Positions 24,439-32,675 of a DNA stretch of 64,000 nt are shown one piece after another. A program made the position numbers and the translations under genes. Each line of letters opens with the position of its first letter. The first letter of the stretch is position 1. The notes beneath the pieces are model-generated. The model was given only the letters and a program-made list of their open reading frames with translations. It was not told where the DNA came from and searched no databases. Source of the stretch: JBLHZY01 sp047631555 (GTDB lineage: Bacteria > Pseudomonadota > Alphaproteobacteria > Rhodobacterales > Rhodobacteraceae); NCBI GenBank assembly GCA_047631555.1, contig JBLHZY010000003.1, positions 186,001-250,000 of the forward strand. Direction: 5' to 3'.

Positions 24439-25002
24439 ATGTTTATCCAAACCGAATCAACTCCAAACCCGGCCACGCTGAAATTCTTGCCCGGCCAGAC
24501 CGTGCTTGATGCTGGCACCGCTGATTTTTTGAGCGCGGAAGCGGCGGCGAAATCGCCCCTCGCGGCGCGCGTCTTTGCGGTTGCAGGGGTTACGGCTGTT
24601 TTCTTTGGCAATGATTTTGTGACTGTGACCAAGGCGGATGAGACCGATTGGGATCATATCAAGCCAGCGCTTCTTGGCGCGATTATGGAGCATTACCAAT
24701 CTGGCGCGCCGGTGATGGAGGGCGAAAATACCGCCCCTGCAGGCCACGCGGCACATGACGGGCCAGACGGCGAAATCGTTGAGCAAATCAAAGAGCTGCT
24801 GGACACGCGCGTGCGCCCGGCTGTTGCTCAAGATGGCGGCGATATCACCTTTCACGGCTTTGAGCGCGGCGTTGTTTATCTGCATATGCAAGGCGCCTGT
24901 GCGGGCTGCCCAAGCTCGACCCTGACGTTGAAAATGGGGATCGAGAACCTGCTGCGCCATTACATTCCTGAAGTGCTTGAGGTGCGCCCTGTTGCTGCCT
25001 AA
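24439..25002 (+). CDS. NfuA-type iron-sulfur cluster carrier
   Basis: 187 aa. The N-terminal Nfu domain ('MFIQTESTPNPATLKFLPGQTVL', ~1-90) is typical of the eukaryotic/alphaproteobacterial Nfu type. A variable linker leads to the NifU C-terminal domain with the cluster-binding CxxC ('QGACAGCPSSTLTL', near residue 155). It carries [4Fe-4S] clusters to target apoproteins; SdhB, whose Fe-S motifs are encoded elsewhere in the window, is a plausible client. A good Irr box lies 62 bp upstream. AAGGAAAGG precedes the ATG. The 3' end overlaps tsaB by about 11 bp. Confidence 0.93.
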   Translation: MFIQTESTPNPATLKFLPGQTVLDAGTADFLSAEAAAKSPLAARVFAVAGVTAVFFGNDFVTVTKADETDWDHIKPALLGAIMEHYQSGAPVMEGENTAPAGHAAHDGPDGEIVEQIKELLDTRVRPAVAQDGGDITFHGFERGVVYLHMQGACAGCPSSTLTLKMGIENLLRHYIPEVLEVRPVAA

Positions 25003-25648
25003 AGCTGCTGCGGTTCTGGCCTTTGATACTTCGGCCGCGCATTGCGCGGCCGCTTTGCTTCTGGGTGATGAGATCGTCGTTTCACGCCATGAGGATATGG
25101 CCAAGGGCCAAGCCGAGCGGCTGATGATCCTGCTCGAAGAGGTCTTGGCCGAGGGCGGCATTGCTTGGGCAGACCTTACTGCCATTGGTGTTGGCATCGG
25201 GCCGGGCAATTTCACCGGTATTCGCATTTCCGTGGCCGCTGCGCGCGGGCTTGCCCTCGGGTTGGCCATTCCCGCAATTGGGGTTTCATCTCTTGAAACG
25301 CAGGCCTTTGGGATCACCGCGCCTGTAATTTCTTGCCTCGATGCGCGCCAAGGCAAGGCCTATGTTCAGGGCTTCAACATGCGCGCGGCTCTCGGACCGA
25401 AGCTTACCGAGATAAGCACAGGTGCGCTGAAAGAGGCGACAGGCATTGCGCTTTGCGGCCCAATGGCCGCGCCGATCAAGGCAATCACAGGCGGCTCAAT
25501 TATCGCCCAAGAGGTCCCTATCGCAGAGGCCATCGCCCGCATTGCCGCCACGCGGATCGCATCCCCTGGTCCGCGCCCCGCGCCGCTATATTTGCGCGAG
25601 GCAGATGCCGCCCCGCCCCGCGATCCAGCCCCAAAGATCCTTGCATGA
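24992..25648 (+). CDS. tsaB: tRNA threonylcarbamoyladenosine biosynthesis protein TsaB
   Basis: About 218 aa, ASKHA-fold partner of TsaD in making t6A37 on ANN-decoding tRNAs. The N-terminal 'VLAFDTSAAHCAAALL', the mid-domain 'GIGPGNFTGIRISVAAARGLALGL' and 'VISCLDARQGKAYVQGF' are classic TsaB. No ATG is available. I chose TTG at 24992, with GAGG nine bases upstream, inside the nfu 3' end. A TTG five codons earlier is possible. Its TGA overlaps the rimI ATG. The nfu-tsaB-rimI order looks like one transcription unit. Confidence 0.9.
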   Translation: MLPKAAAVLAFDTSAAHCAAALLLGDEIVVSRHEDMAKGQAERLMILLEEVLAEGGIAWADLTAIGVGIGPGNFTGIRISVAAARGLALGLAIPAIGVSSLETQAFGITAPVISCLDARQGKAYVQGFNMRAALGPKLTEISTGALKEATGIALCGPMAAPIKAITGGSIIAQEVPIAEAIARIAATRIASPGPRPAPLYLREADAAPPRDPAPKILA

Positions 25649-26070
25649 ACAGCCAATCGCTGGCCGAGCTACACAGTGCTTGCTTCATCACGCCGCGCGC
25701 TTGGTCGGCGGCAGAAATCGAGGGCCTGCTCGATATGCCCGGCGCATTTTTGATTGAAGCGCCGAAAGGTGCCGGCTTCTTGCTCGGGCGGGCAATCGCA
25801 GGCGAAGCAGAAATCCTTACCCTTGCAATCGCCCCACAAGCGCGCCGCCACGGCCTTGCCCGCGCGCTGCTGGCTGAATTCGAAACAAAGGCCTGCGCGC
25901 ATAACACCAAGAGCGCCTTTCTCGAAGTCTCGGCGCAAAACGACGCCGCTATCGCACTCTATCTTGCCGCAGGATTTAGCGAATCCGGCAGACGGCGCGG
26001 CTATTACACGACGCCGGAAGGGGCGAAAATCGATGCGCTCATCCTCTCCAAGCCTTTGAAACAGGCCTGA
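25645..26070 (+). CDS. rimI: Ribosomal-protein-alanine N-acetyltransferase-like (RimI)
   Basis: 141 aa GNAT acetyltransferase. The acetyl-CoA loop Q/R-x-x-G-x-A is seen as 'QARRHGLARALLAEF'; 'AFLEVSAQNDAAIALYLAAGFSESGRRRGYY' is the RimI-type C-terminal half. RimI acetylates the N-terminus of ribosomal protein S18. The linkage tsaB-rimI (ATGA overlap) is common in bacteria and backs the assignment. The same frame is open further upstream through tsaB, but that part is antisense to codon logic and has no RBS. Confidence 0.88.
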   Translation: MNSQSLAELHSACFITPRAWSAAEIEGLLDMPGAFLIEAPKGAGFLLGRAIAGEAEILTLAIAPQARRHGLARALLAEFETKACAHNTKSAFLEVSAQNDAAIALYLAAGFSESGRRRGYYTTPEGAKIDALILSKPLKQA

Positions 26071-26136
26071 CTTCACGTCAGAAAACCTTTTACCGCCGAT
26101 TCCGCGCCCCTAATGCGACCAAATGGTAAAAAGCTA

Positions 26137-26248
26137 TTGACCCCCCCCAAGCGCTAAGTCCTAAATCGAGTATGAACAGACCTTTCTATCTGCTCGATAA
26201 CTGGCGGCGGCTTGCGCTGCCCCACAAGTACCTGTTTGGGAGAACACT
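26137..26248 (+). promoter_or_regulatory. Structured leader/promoter of the nucleoside ABC operon
   Basis: TTGACC (26137-26142) merges into a run of eight C (26141-26148), and CTAAAT (26161-26166) could be the -10. Further on, ATCGAG (26165-26170) plus CAGA (26177-26180) pair with TCTGCTCGAT (26189-26198). A 7-bp stem 26203-26209/26215-26221 with a five-base loop follows. CCCA (26221-26224) can pair with TGGG (26237-26240), masking the GGGAGA ribosome site. A cis-regulatory RNA is possible but unproven, since the TSS may lie inside the first hairpin. Confidence 0.35.
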
Positions 26249-27238
26249 ATGACCCTTATGACAAAATTCCTCGGCGCAGCTGCCACGCTCGCCATTTCCG
26301 CAACAGCCGTTATGGCTGATCCTGCGATCATCTTTGATCTCGGCGGCAAATTCGACAAATCCTTCAACGAAGCGGCCTTCAATGGCGCTGAGCGTTGGAA
26401 AGAAGAAACCGGCGGCACATACAAAGATGTTGAGCTTCAGTCCGATGCACAGCGCGAGCAAGCCCTGCGCAAATTCGCTGAAGCTGGCTTCAACCCAGTT
26501 GTGATGGCGGGCTTCTCGTTTGCCTCTGCTCTCGAAACCGTTTCTGCAGACTTCCCCGATACAAAATTCGTTTTGATCGACATGGTTGTGGATGCGCCAA
26601 ACGTGAAATCCATCGTGTTCAACGAACATGAAGGCTCTTACCTCGTTGGTATTTTGGCAGCGATGGCGGCCAAAGGCGATACGGTTTCCTTCGTTGGCGG
26701 CATGGATATTCCGCTGATCTCCAAATTCGCTTGTGGCTACGCGCAAGGCGTAAAATCGGTAAAGCCTGATGCGAATGTCATCGTCAACATGACGGGCACA
26801 ACGCCATCCGCTTGGAATGACCCGGTAAAAGGCGGCGAGCTGACACGTGCACAAATCGCAGCTGGTTCCGAAGTTGTATTCGCGGCCGCTGGCGGCACAG
26901 GCCTTGGCGTTTTGCAGACAGCTAAGGACGAAGGCATCTTCTCCATCGGCGTTGATAGCAACCAAAACTACCTTCAGCCCGGCTCGGTTCTGACATCGAT
27001 GATGAAACGCGTAGATAACGCGGTTTATGAAAGCTTCACAGCTGGCGTTGATGTTGAGCCTGGTTTCACCGCAATGGGCCTTGCCAACGATGGCGTCGGC
27101 TATGCGCTTGACGAAAACAACGAAGCTCTGATTTCTGCTGAAATGAAAACGGCTGTTGAAGACGCAAAAGCCAAAATCATCTCGGGCGAAATCATGGTTC
27201 ACGACTATATGTCTGATGAATCCTGCCCAGCTTACTAA
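26249..27238 (+). CDS. BMP family ABC transporter substrate-binding protein (nucleoside type)
   Basis: 329 aa periplasmic protein. A signal peptide (residues 1-23, cut near 'ATAVMA|DPAI') precedes a BmpA/PnrA-like fold. Landmarks are 'IIFDLGGKFDKSFNEAAFNGAERW', 'PVVMAGFSFASALETVSADFPDTKFVLID' and 'NEHEGSYLVGILAAM'. Characterised members bind purine nucleosides. There is no lipobox cysteine, so it should be soluble rather than lipid-anchored. It is the first gene of a four-gene transporter operon. RBS GGGAGAACACT. Confidence 0.9.
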   Translation: MTLMTKFLGAAATLAISATAVMADPAIIFDLGGKFDKSFNEAAFNGAERWKEETGGTYKDVELQSDAQREQALRKFAEAGFNPVVMAGFSFASALETVSADFPDTKFVLIDMVVDAPNVKSIVFNEHEGSYLVGILAAMAAKGDTVSFVGGMDIPLISKFACGYAQGVKSVKPDANVIVNMTGTTPSAWNDPVKGGELTRAQIAAGSEVVFAAAGGTGLGVLQTAKDEGIFSIGVDSNQNYLQPGSVLTSMMKRVDNAVYESFTAGVDVEPGFTAMGLANDGVGYALDENNEALISAEMKTAVEDAKAKIISGEIMVHDYMSDESCPAY

Positions 27239-27243
27239 GTAAG

Positions 27244-28809
27244 ATGAGCACGCAAAACCAAACGGAGCGGCAGGTTGATCCTGCCGCTCCAGCCATTGAG
27301 CTTCGCGGCATCTCCAAAGCGTTTGGGGCGGTGCAGGCGAATAAGGACATCTCGATTTCCGTCGCCCGCGGGTCGATCCATGGGATCATCGGCGAAAACG
27401 GGGCGGGTAAATCGACGTTGATGTCGATCCTTTACGGATTTTACAAAGCAGACAGCGGCCAGATTTTTATCGGCGGCAAAGAGACACAAATCCCCGATAG
27501 TCAGGCCGCGATTGCCGCCGGGATCGGGATGGTATTCCAGCATTTCAAGCTGGTTGAGAATTTCACAGTTTTGGAGAATGTGATCCTTGGGGCCGAAGAT
27601 GGCGCCATGTTGAAACCCTCCAAAGCCAAGGCCCGCGGGCTGCTCAAGCAGCTTTCGGATGAGTATGAGCTAAGCGTTGATCCGGATGCCTTGATCGAGG
27701 ATCTCAGCGTTGGCCACCAGCAACGGGTTGAGATCCTCAAAGCGCTCTACCGCGAGGCGGATATCCTTATTCTGGACGAGCCAACCGGCGTTTTGACCCC
27801 CGATGAAGCGGATCATTTGTTTCGTATTCTCAACGGGTTAAAGGATCAGGGCAAAACCATCGTCTTGATCACGCACAAGCTGCGCGAGATCATGGAGATC
27901 ACCGATACCGTTTCGGTTATGCGGCGCGGCGAGATGACCGCGACGGTCAAAACGGCCGAGACCTCGCCCGAGCAATTGGCCGAGCTGATGGTTGGTCGCA
28001 AGGTTCTGCTACGGGTTGAGAAAAAGCCTGCGACGCCCGGCGATTTGGTGCTTGTGGTCGAAAACCTTCGGGTGATTGATGATCAAAAAGTCGAGCGGGT
28101 TAAGGGGATTTCTTTCAACATCCGCGCCGGAGAAATACTTGGCATTGCCGGCGTTTCCGGCAATGGGCAAAGCCAGCTTTTGGAAGTGCTTGGCGGCTAT
28201 GTGAATGGCACGGGCGCGATCCGGGTCAACGGCCAAGAGCTTGACCTTACGGGGCGCCATTCGGATGGCCAAAGTCGGCGCGCGCGCGGCATCGCCCATG
28301 TGCCAGAGGATCGCCAAGCCGAAGGCCTGATCATGGATTTCCAAGCTTGGGAAAACATCATTTTTGGCTATCACCACGATCCAAAATACCAAAAGAACAA
28401 GCTGTTCATGGACCTTCCCAAAATCAAGGAAGAGGCGCAAAGCGAGATGAACCGCTTTGACGTACGCCCGCCCAATCCGCGCCTTCAGGCCAAAAGTTTC
28501 TCGGGCGGCAATCAGCAAAAGATCGTTCTCGCGCGCGAGATTTCGCGCAATCCTGATCTGCTTTTGGTCGGCCAGCCGACGCGCGGCGTTGATATTGGCG
28601 CGATTGAATTTATTCACGAACAGATCATTGCGCTGCGTGATCAAGGCAAAGCGATCCTGCTTGTTTCGGTCGAGCTCGATGAGATTATGAGCCTTTCGGA
28701 TCGTATTGAAGTGATGTTTGACGGGCATTTGATGGGCTCGCGCTTGCCCGCTGAAACGAATGTTCAAGAACTGGGCATGTTGATGGCCGGAATGGAGGTC
28801 TCATCATGA
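27244..28809 (+). CDS. Nucleoside ABC transporter ATP-binding protein (duplicated ABC)
   Basis: 521 aa with two ABC domains, as in NupO/RbsA-type importers. In domain 1, Walker A is 'GENGAGKSTLMSIL', the signature is replaced by 'EDLSVGHQQRVEILKALYR', and Walker B is 'ILILDEPTGVLTP'. Domain 2 has a degenerate Walker A ('GVSGNGQSQLLEVL') and signature 'FSGGNQQKIVLAREI', with 'LLVGQPTRGVDIG' in place of the usual D-E, which is typical of this subfamily. It powers uptake by the two permeases that follow. It starts 5 bp after the BMP stop and overlaps the first permease by four. Confidence 0.93.
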   Translation: MSTQNQTERQVDPAAPAIELRGISKAFGAVQANKDISISVARGSIHGIIGENGAGKSTLMSILYGFYKADSGQIFIGGKETQIPDSQAAIAAGIGMVFQHFKLVENFTVLENVILGAEDGAMLKPSKAKARGLLKQLSDEYELSVDPDALIEDLSVGHQQRVEILKALYREADILILDEPTGVLTPDEADHLFRILNGLKDQGKTIVLITHKLREIMEITDTVSVMRRGEMTATVKTAETSPEQLAELMVGRKVLLRVEKKPATPGDLVLVVENLRVIDDQKVERVKGISFNIRAGEILGIAGVSGNGQSQLLEVLGGYVNGTGAIRVNGQELDLTGRHSDGQSRRARGIAHVPEDRQAEGLIMDFQAWENIIFGYHHDPKYQKNKLFMDLPKIKEEAQSEMNRFDVRPPNPRLQAKSFSGGNQQKIVLAREISRNPDLLLVGQPTRGVDIGAIEFIHEQIIALRDQGKAILLVSVELDEIMSLSDRIEVMFDGHLMGSRLPAETNVQELGMLMAGMEVSS

Positions 28810-29903
28810 GCAAGATGCCAAAATGGGCCGATGTCGCCCTGATCCCATTTCTCAATGTGATGATCGCTTTTGCGCTCTCGGGCTTATTGATCTACGCAAC
28901 CGGCAAGGACCCGTTCGTCGCGATCAAAACCATGATCGAGGGCAGCTTCGGCTCGACCGGCGGGATCGGTTATACGCTTTATTACACCACGAATTTCATC
29001 TTCACCGGCCTTGCTGTTTCGGTCGCTTATCAGGCGGGGCTGTTTAACATTGGCGGTGAAGGGCAAGCGATGCTTGGCGGGCTTGGTGTGGCGCTTGTTT
29101 GTTTGGCAATTGATTGGCCGCATTGGATGATTGCCTTGCCTGCCGCGATGATTGGCGGCGCGCTTTTCGGGGCGGCTTGGGCGTTTATACCGGCCTATTT
29201 ACAGGCCAAACGCGGCAGTCACATCGTTATCACCACGATCATGTTCAACTATATCGCCGCCGCATTGCTTGGCTATTTGCTAACCAAAGTGCTCAAGGTG
29301 CGCGGCAAAATGGCGGCCGAGACGGCAAGCTTTCCAGACGGTGCGCACCTGCCGACCTTTCACGATATGCTCGCCCCCTTTGGCATCGCGTTTAACCCCA
29401 ATTCGCCCGCTAATGTCAGCTTCATCCTTGCGCTGTTGTGTGTGGTTTTCTACTGGCTTTTGATCTGGCGCACACGCCTTGGCTTTGAGATCCGCTCCTA
29501 TGGAGAGTCCGAAACCGCCGCGATTTATGCAGGCATTTCGCCCGCCAAAATCACCATTATAGCCATGCTTATTTCAGGCGCGCTTTGTGGTCTGATGGCG
29601 ATCAACAATGTCATGGGCGAGGCCGAGCGCCTGATCGACAACGCCGTTGAGGGCGCCGGCTTTATTGGCATCGCGGTGGCCTTGATGGGGCGCAACCATC
29701 CCATCGGTATCGTGTTGGCGGCGCTGCTGTTTGGTTTTCTCTACCAAGGGGCGGCCGAGCTTTCATTCTGGGAAAGTATCCCTCGCGAGCTGATCTTTGC
29801 GATCCAAGGCATCATGATCCTGTTGATCGGGGCCTATGATAATATGGTGCGCGCGCCGCTTGAGCGGATGTTCGTGGCCCTTGCCAAAGAAAAGGAGGAA
29901 TGA
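28806..29903 (+). CDS. Nucleoside ABC transporter permease 1
   Basis: 365 aa BPD_transp_2 family membrane protein with about eight to ten spans. 'GLFNIGGEGQAMLGGLGVALV' is the strongly conserved family signature, and 'GLMAINNVMGEAERLIDNAVEGAGFIGIAVALMGRNHPIGIVLAALLFGFLYQGAAEL' is the C-terminal coupling region. Together with the next gene it forms the heterodimeric channel for the BMP-bound nucleoside. ATGA overlap with the ATPase gene; the second permease starts 3 bp after its stop. Confidence 0.93.
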   Translation: MSKMPKWADVALIPFLNVMIAFALSGLLIYATGKDPFVAIKTMIEGSFGSTGGIGYTLYYTTNFIFTGLAVSVAYQAGLFNIGGEGQAMLGGLGVALVCLAIDWPHWMIALPAAMIGGALFGAAWAFIPAYLQAKRGSHIVITTIMFNYIAAALLGYLLTKVLKVRGKMAAETASFPDGAHLPTFHDMLAPFGIAFNPNSPANVSFILALLCVVFYWLLIWRTRLGFEIRSYGESETAAIYAGISPAKITIIAMLISGALCGLMAINNVMGEAERLIDNAVEGAGFIGIAVALMGRNHPIGIVLAALLFGFLYQGAAELSFWESIPRELIFAIQGIMILLIGAYDNMVRAPLERMFVALAKEKEE

Positions 29904-29906
29904 GCG

Positions 29907-30869
29907 ATGGATTTTCTGACGATCATTCAAATCCTCGACAGTTCGTTGCGCCTAGCGACGCCGCTGTTGTTTGCCTGCCTCGCGGGCCTGTTTTCAGAGC
30001 GCTCGGGCATCGTCGACATCGGCCTTGAGGGCAAGATGCTCGCGGCCGCTTTCCTTGCTGGCGCCGTGGCCTATTGGACGGGCAATATCTGGCTCGGGTT
30101 GGTGGCAGGGATCGCTGGCTCGCTGTTTATCTCGCTCCTTCATGGGATTGCCTCCATTACGCTGAAGGGTGATCAGCTGATCTCAGGCGTTGCGCTCAAT
30201 TTCCTTGCGGCGGGCCTTACGGTCGTTATCGGACAAAGCTGGTTTGGCCTTGGCGGGCGCACGCCCTCGATCACGGGCGGCGCGCGGTTCCAATCAATTG
30301 ATCTCCCGTTTGCAGAGGCCTTGGCCGATGTGCCGGTGCTTGGCCCGATCTATTCCGAGCTTATTTCCGGCCACACGATCCTTGTTTATGTTGCCCTCCT
30401 TGCGGTGCCGATCTCTTGGTTTGTGCTCTATCGCACGCGCTTTGGCCTGCGCCTTCGGGCTGTGGGCGAGAACCCATCGGCTGTTGATACGGCTGGGATT
30501 TCGGTTGTGAAACTGCGCTTTGCGGCGATCGTGATTGCGGGTGTTCTGTGCGGCCTTGCGGGCACTTACCTTGCCTCGCTTGCGGCGGGCTTTGTCAAAG
30601 ACATGACGGCGGGGCGCGGCTATATCGCGCTTGCGGCTTTAATCTTTGCGAAATGGCGGCCTTGGTATGCGCTGATTGCTTGTATGCTCTTTGGCTTCCT
30701 CGAGGCCGTGGGCAATCGCTATCAAAGCATTCAGCTCGGCGATTTCACCATTCCGGTGCAGTTCATGCAGGCCCTGCCCTATATCCTGACGGTGATTATT
30801 CTGGCCGGATTTATCGGCAAGGCGATCCCGCCGCGCGCCTCGGCGCAACCCTATATCAAAGAGCGATAA
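29907..30869 (+). CDS. Nucleoside ABC transporter permease 2
   Basis: 320 aa BPD_transp_2 permease. The signature 'ERSGIVDIGLEGKMLAAAFLAGAVAYWTG' and the C-terminal 'AGRGYIALAALIFAKWRPWYALIACMLFGFLEAVGNRYQ' match the second permease (NupQ/YufQ type) of BMP-dependent nucleoside importers. RBS AAAGGAGG overlaps the stop of the previous gene, so the two are translated together. An intrinsic terminator ends the operon 6 bp after the stop. Confidence 0.93.
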   Translation: MDFLTIIQILDSSLRLATPLLFACLAGLFSERSGIVDIGLEGKMLAAAFLAGAVAYWTGNIWLGLVAGIAGSLFISLLHGIASITLKGDQLISGVALNFLAAGLTVVIGQSWFGLGGRTPSITGGARFQSIDLPFAEALADVPVLGPIYSELISGHTILVYVALLAVPISWFVLYRTRFGLRLRAVGENPSAVDTAGISVVKLRFAAIVIAGVLCGLAGTYLASLAAGFVKDMTAGRGYIALAALIFAKWRPWYALIACMLFGFLEAVGNRYQSIQLGDFTIPVQFMQALPYILTVIILAGFIGKAIPPRASAQPYIKER

Positions 30870-30874
30870 ATCAG

Positions 30875-30905
30875 CGCCGCGCGAGCCAATCGCGCGGCGT
30901 TTTCC
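30875..30905 (+). terminator. Intrinsic terminator of the nucleoside ABC operon
   Basis: CGCCGCGCGA (30875-30884) and TCGCGCGGCG (30890-30899) form a perfect 10-bp stem with a GCCAA loop, followed by TTTTCC. Confidence 0.9.
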
Positions 30906-30980
30906 TTTGGGGCAAGTGTTTGACTCGCCCCGCCTCTTTGGTCCATTGATACTTTAATTTCAGCCGCCGGACGGCCCTTC

Positions 30981-31898
30981 ATGCAAATCTACCTTCCCAT
31001 CGCCGAAGTCTCGGTCAACGCGTTCCTTCTTTTGGGGCTCGGTGGGATTGTGGGGATTCTTTCGGGCATGTTTGGCGTAGGTGGCGGATTTCTGATCACG
31101 CCGCTTTTGTTTTTTGTTGGCATCCCGCCGGCTGTTGCTGTGGCGACATCGGCCAATCAGATCGTGGCCTCCTCGGTTTCTGGCGTTCTTGCACATTTGC
31201 GGCGCAAGACGGTCGATCTTAGGATGGGAACCGTACTGCTTATTGGCGGGTTAATCGGCGCGGGGCTTGGGGTCCAACTGTTTGCGGCACTTAGCAAAAT
31301 CGGCCAAGTCGATCTCTTGGTTACGCTTTGCTATGTGATTTTTCTGGGCGTTATTGGCGGGCTGATGTTTTTTGAGAGCCTGCGCGCCTTGCGCCGCGCC
31401 AAACATCCCGGCGCGCGCAAACCAAGGCGCAAACATGGGCTTGCAAGCGCCCTTCCCTTTAAGATGCGGTTTCGCACATCGGGCCTCTATATCTCTGTGA
31501 TCCCGCCCGTCTTGGTCGGGATTTTTGTCGGCATGCTTTCGGCCATCATGGGCGTTGGCGGCGGCTTTATCATGGTGCCCGCGATGATCTATCTGCTTGG
31601 AATGCCAACCAAAGTTGTCATCGGAACCTCGCTGTTTCAGATCATTTTTGTAACCAGCGCGACGACCCTTTTGCACGCCATGACAACCCATTCGGTTGAT
31701 ATGGCGCTGGCCGTATTGCTGCTGATTGGCGGGGTTGTTGGCGCACAAGTGGGAACCCGGATCGGCACGAGGCTTGGCGCTATTCAGTTGCGCGTATTGC
31801 TCTCGCTTCTGGTGCTTTCGGTCTGTGGCAAGCTCGCGCTCGATCTGCTGCTTCAGCCAACCGAGCTTTATTCAATCGCGCAAGGAGGGGGAAGATGA
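30981..31898 (+). CDS. TSUP family transporter (TauE/SafE-like)
   Basis: 305 aa membrane protein with about eight spans and the internal duplication of the family. The two repeats show 'ILSGMFGVGGGFLITPLLFFVGIPPAVAVATS' and 'MLSAIMGVGGGFIMVPAMIYLLGMPTKVVIGTS'. Members export sulfite, sulfoacetate or similar anions; the substrate here is unknown. The next gene, a TIGR02186 protein, overlaps it by four bases, and this pairing is frequent in alphaproteobacteria, which suggests that the two work together. Confidence 0.9.
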   Translation: MQIYLPIAEVSVNAFLLLGLGGIVGILSGMFGVGGGFLITPLLFFVGIPPAVAVATSANQIVASSVSGVLAHLRRKTVDLRMGTVLLIGGLIGAGLGVQLFAALSKIGQVDLLVTLCYVIFLGVIGGLMFFESLRALRRAKHPGARKPRRKHGLASALPFKMRFRTSGLYISVIPPVLVGIFVGMLSAIMGVGGGFIMVPAMIYLLGMPTKVVIGTSLFQIIFVTSATTLLHAMTTHSVDMALAVLLLIGGVVGAQVGTRIGTRLGAIQLRVLLSLLVLSVCGKLALDLLLQPTELYSIAQGGGR

Positions 31899-32662
31899 TC
31901 CGTCGCCTCCTTGCTATCAGCGCCCTGATCCTCGCCATCGCCCTGCCCGCGCGCGCCGAAGAAGTTGTTGCCGGGCTTAGCCAAAACCGTGTTGCCATCA
32001 CGGCGAGTTTTGACGGCTCAGAGATCCTCGTTTTTGGCGCAGTAAAGCGCGAGGCCCCGGCCCCGCTTGACCCCTCGCTTGAAGTCATCGTTGCCGTTTC
32101 TGGCCCTTCAACCCCGATCACCCTGCGCAAGAAATCGCGCCGTCTTGGCATCTGGATCAACACCCAAGCGCTTGAGATCGACGCTGCCCCGAGCTTTTAT
32201 TCTGTCTCAACCTCCGCCCCGCTCAGAGATATTCTGAACCACACGGACGATATCCGCCACGGCATCAGCATAGGCCGTGTGATCCGCTCTGTGGGTGCGC
32301 CCGAAGAGATTAAGAACGCCGCGCGTTTCACCGAGGCTTTGGTTCGCATTCGAACCGAAAACCGCCTTTATCAATTGAATGAAGGTTCGGTTGATCTTGC
32401 AGAAGACACGCTGTTTCGAACCTCTGTTGCCCTGCCTTCAAACCTGACAGAAGGCGCGTTTACAGCGCGGATTTTCTTGACGCGCGGCGGGCATGTGATC
32501 GATGCCTATACGACCGATCTTGAGGTGCGCAAAGTTGGGCTGGAGCGGTGGCTCTTTACCCTCGCTTATGAGCAAGCGTTTCTTTATGGGCTGTTGTCGT
32601 TGGTGATCGCGATCATTGCTGGCTGGGGCGCCTCGGCGATCTTCCGGCTTTTGCGGGTCTGA
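31895..32662 (+). CDS. TIGR02186 family protein (alphaproteobacterial single-pass membrane protein)
   Basis: 255 aa. A signal peptide (1-21, 'LAIALPARA|EEVV') precedes a beta-rich periplasmic region ('VVAGLSQNRVAITASFDGSEILVFGAVKRE', 'KKSRRLGIWINTQALEI'). One C-terminal membrane helix ('GLLSLVIAIIAGWGASAIFRLL') leaves a tiny cytosolic tail. This is the conserved alphaproteobacterial family TIGR02186. Its function is unknown. The tight coupling to the TSUP transporter suggests an accessory or periplasmic gating subunit, which is inference. Confidence 0.88.
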   Translation: MIRRLLAISALILAIALPARAEEVVAGLSQNRVAITASFDGSEILVFGAVKREAPAPLDPSLEVIVAVSGPSTPITLRKKSRRLGIWINTQALEIDAAPSFYSVSTSAPLRDILNHTDDIRHGISIGRVIRSVGAPEEIKNAARFTEALVRIRTENRLYQLNEGSVDLAEDTLFRTSVALPSNLTEGAFTARIFLTRGGHVIDAYTTDLEVRKVGLERWLFTLAYEQAFLYGLLSLVIAIIAGWGASAIFRLLRV

Positions 32663-32675
32663 TCTTAAGCGCCTG

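Noticed and set aside
25333..25644. An N-terminal extension of rimI of about 100 codons
   Set aside because: The extension runs in another frame through tsaB, is rich in Arg and Pro, and lacks an RBS; the ATG at 25645 with ATGA overlap gives the normal RimI length.
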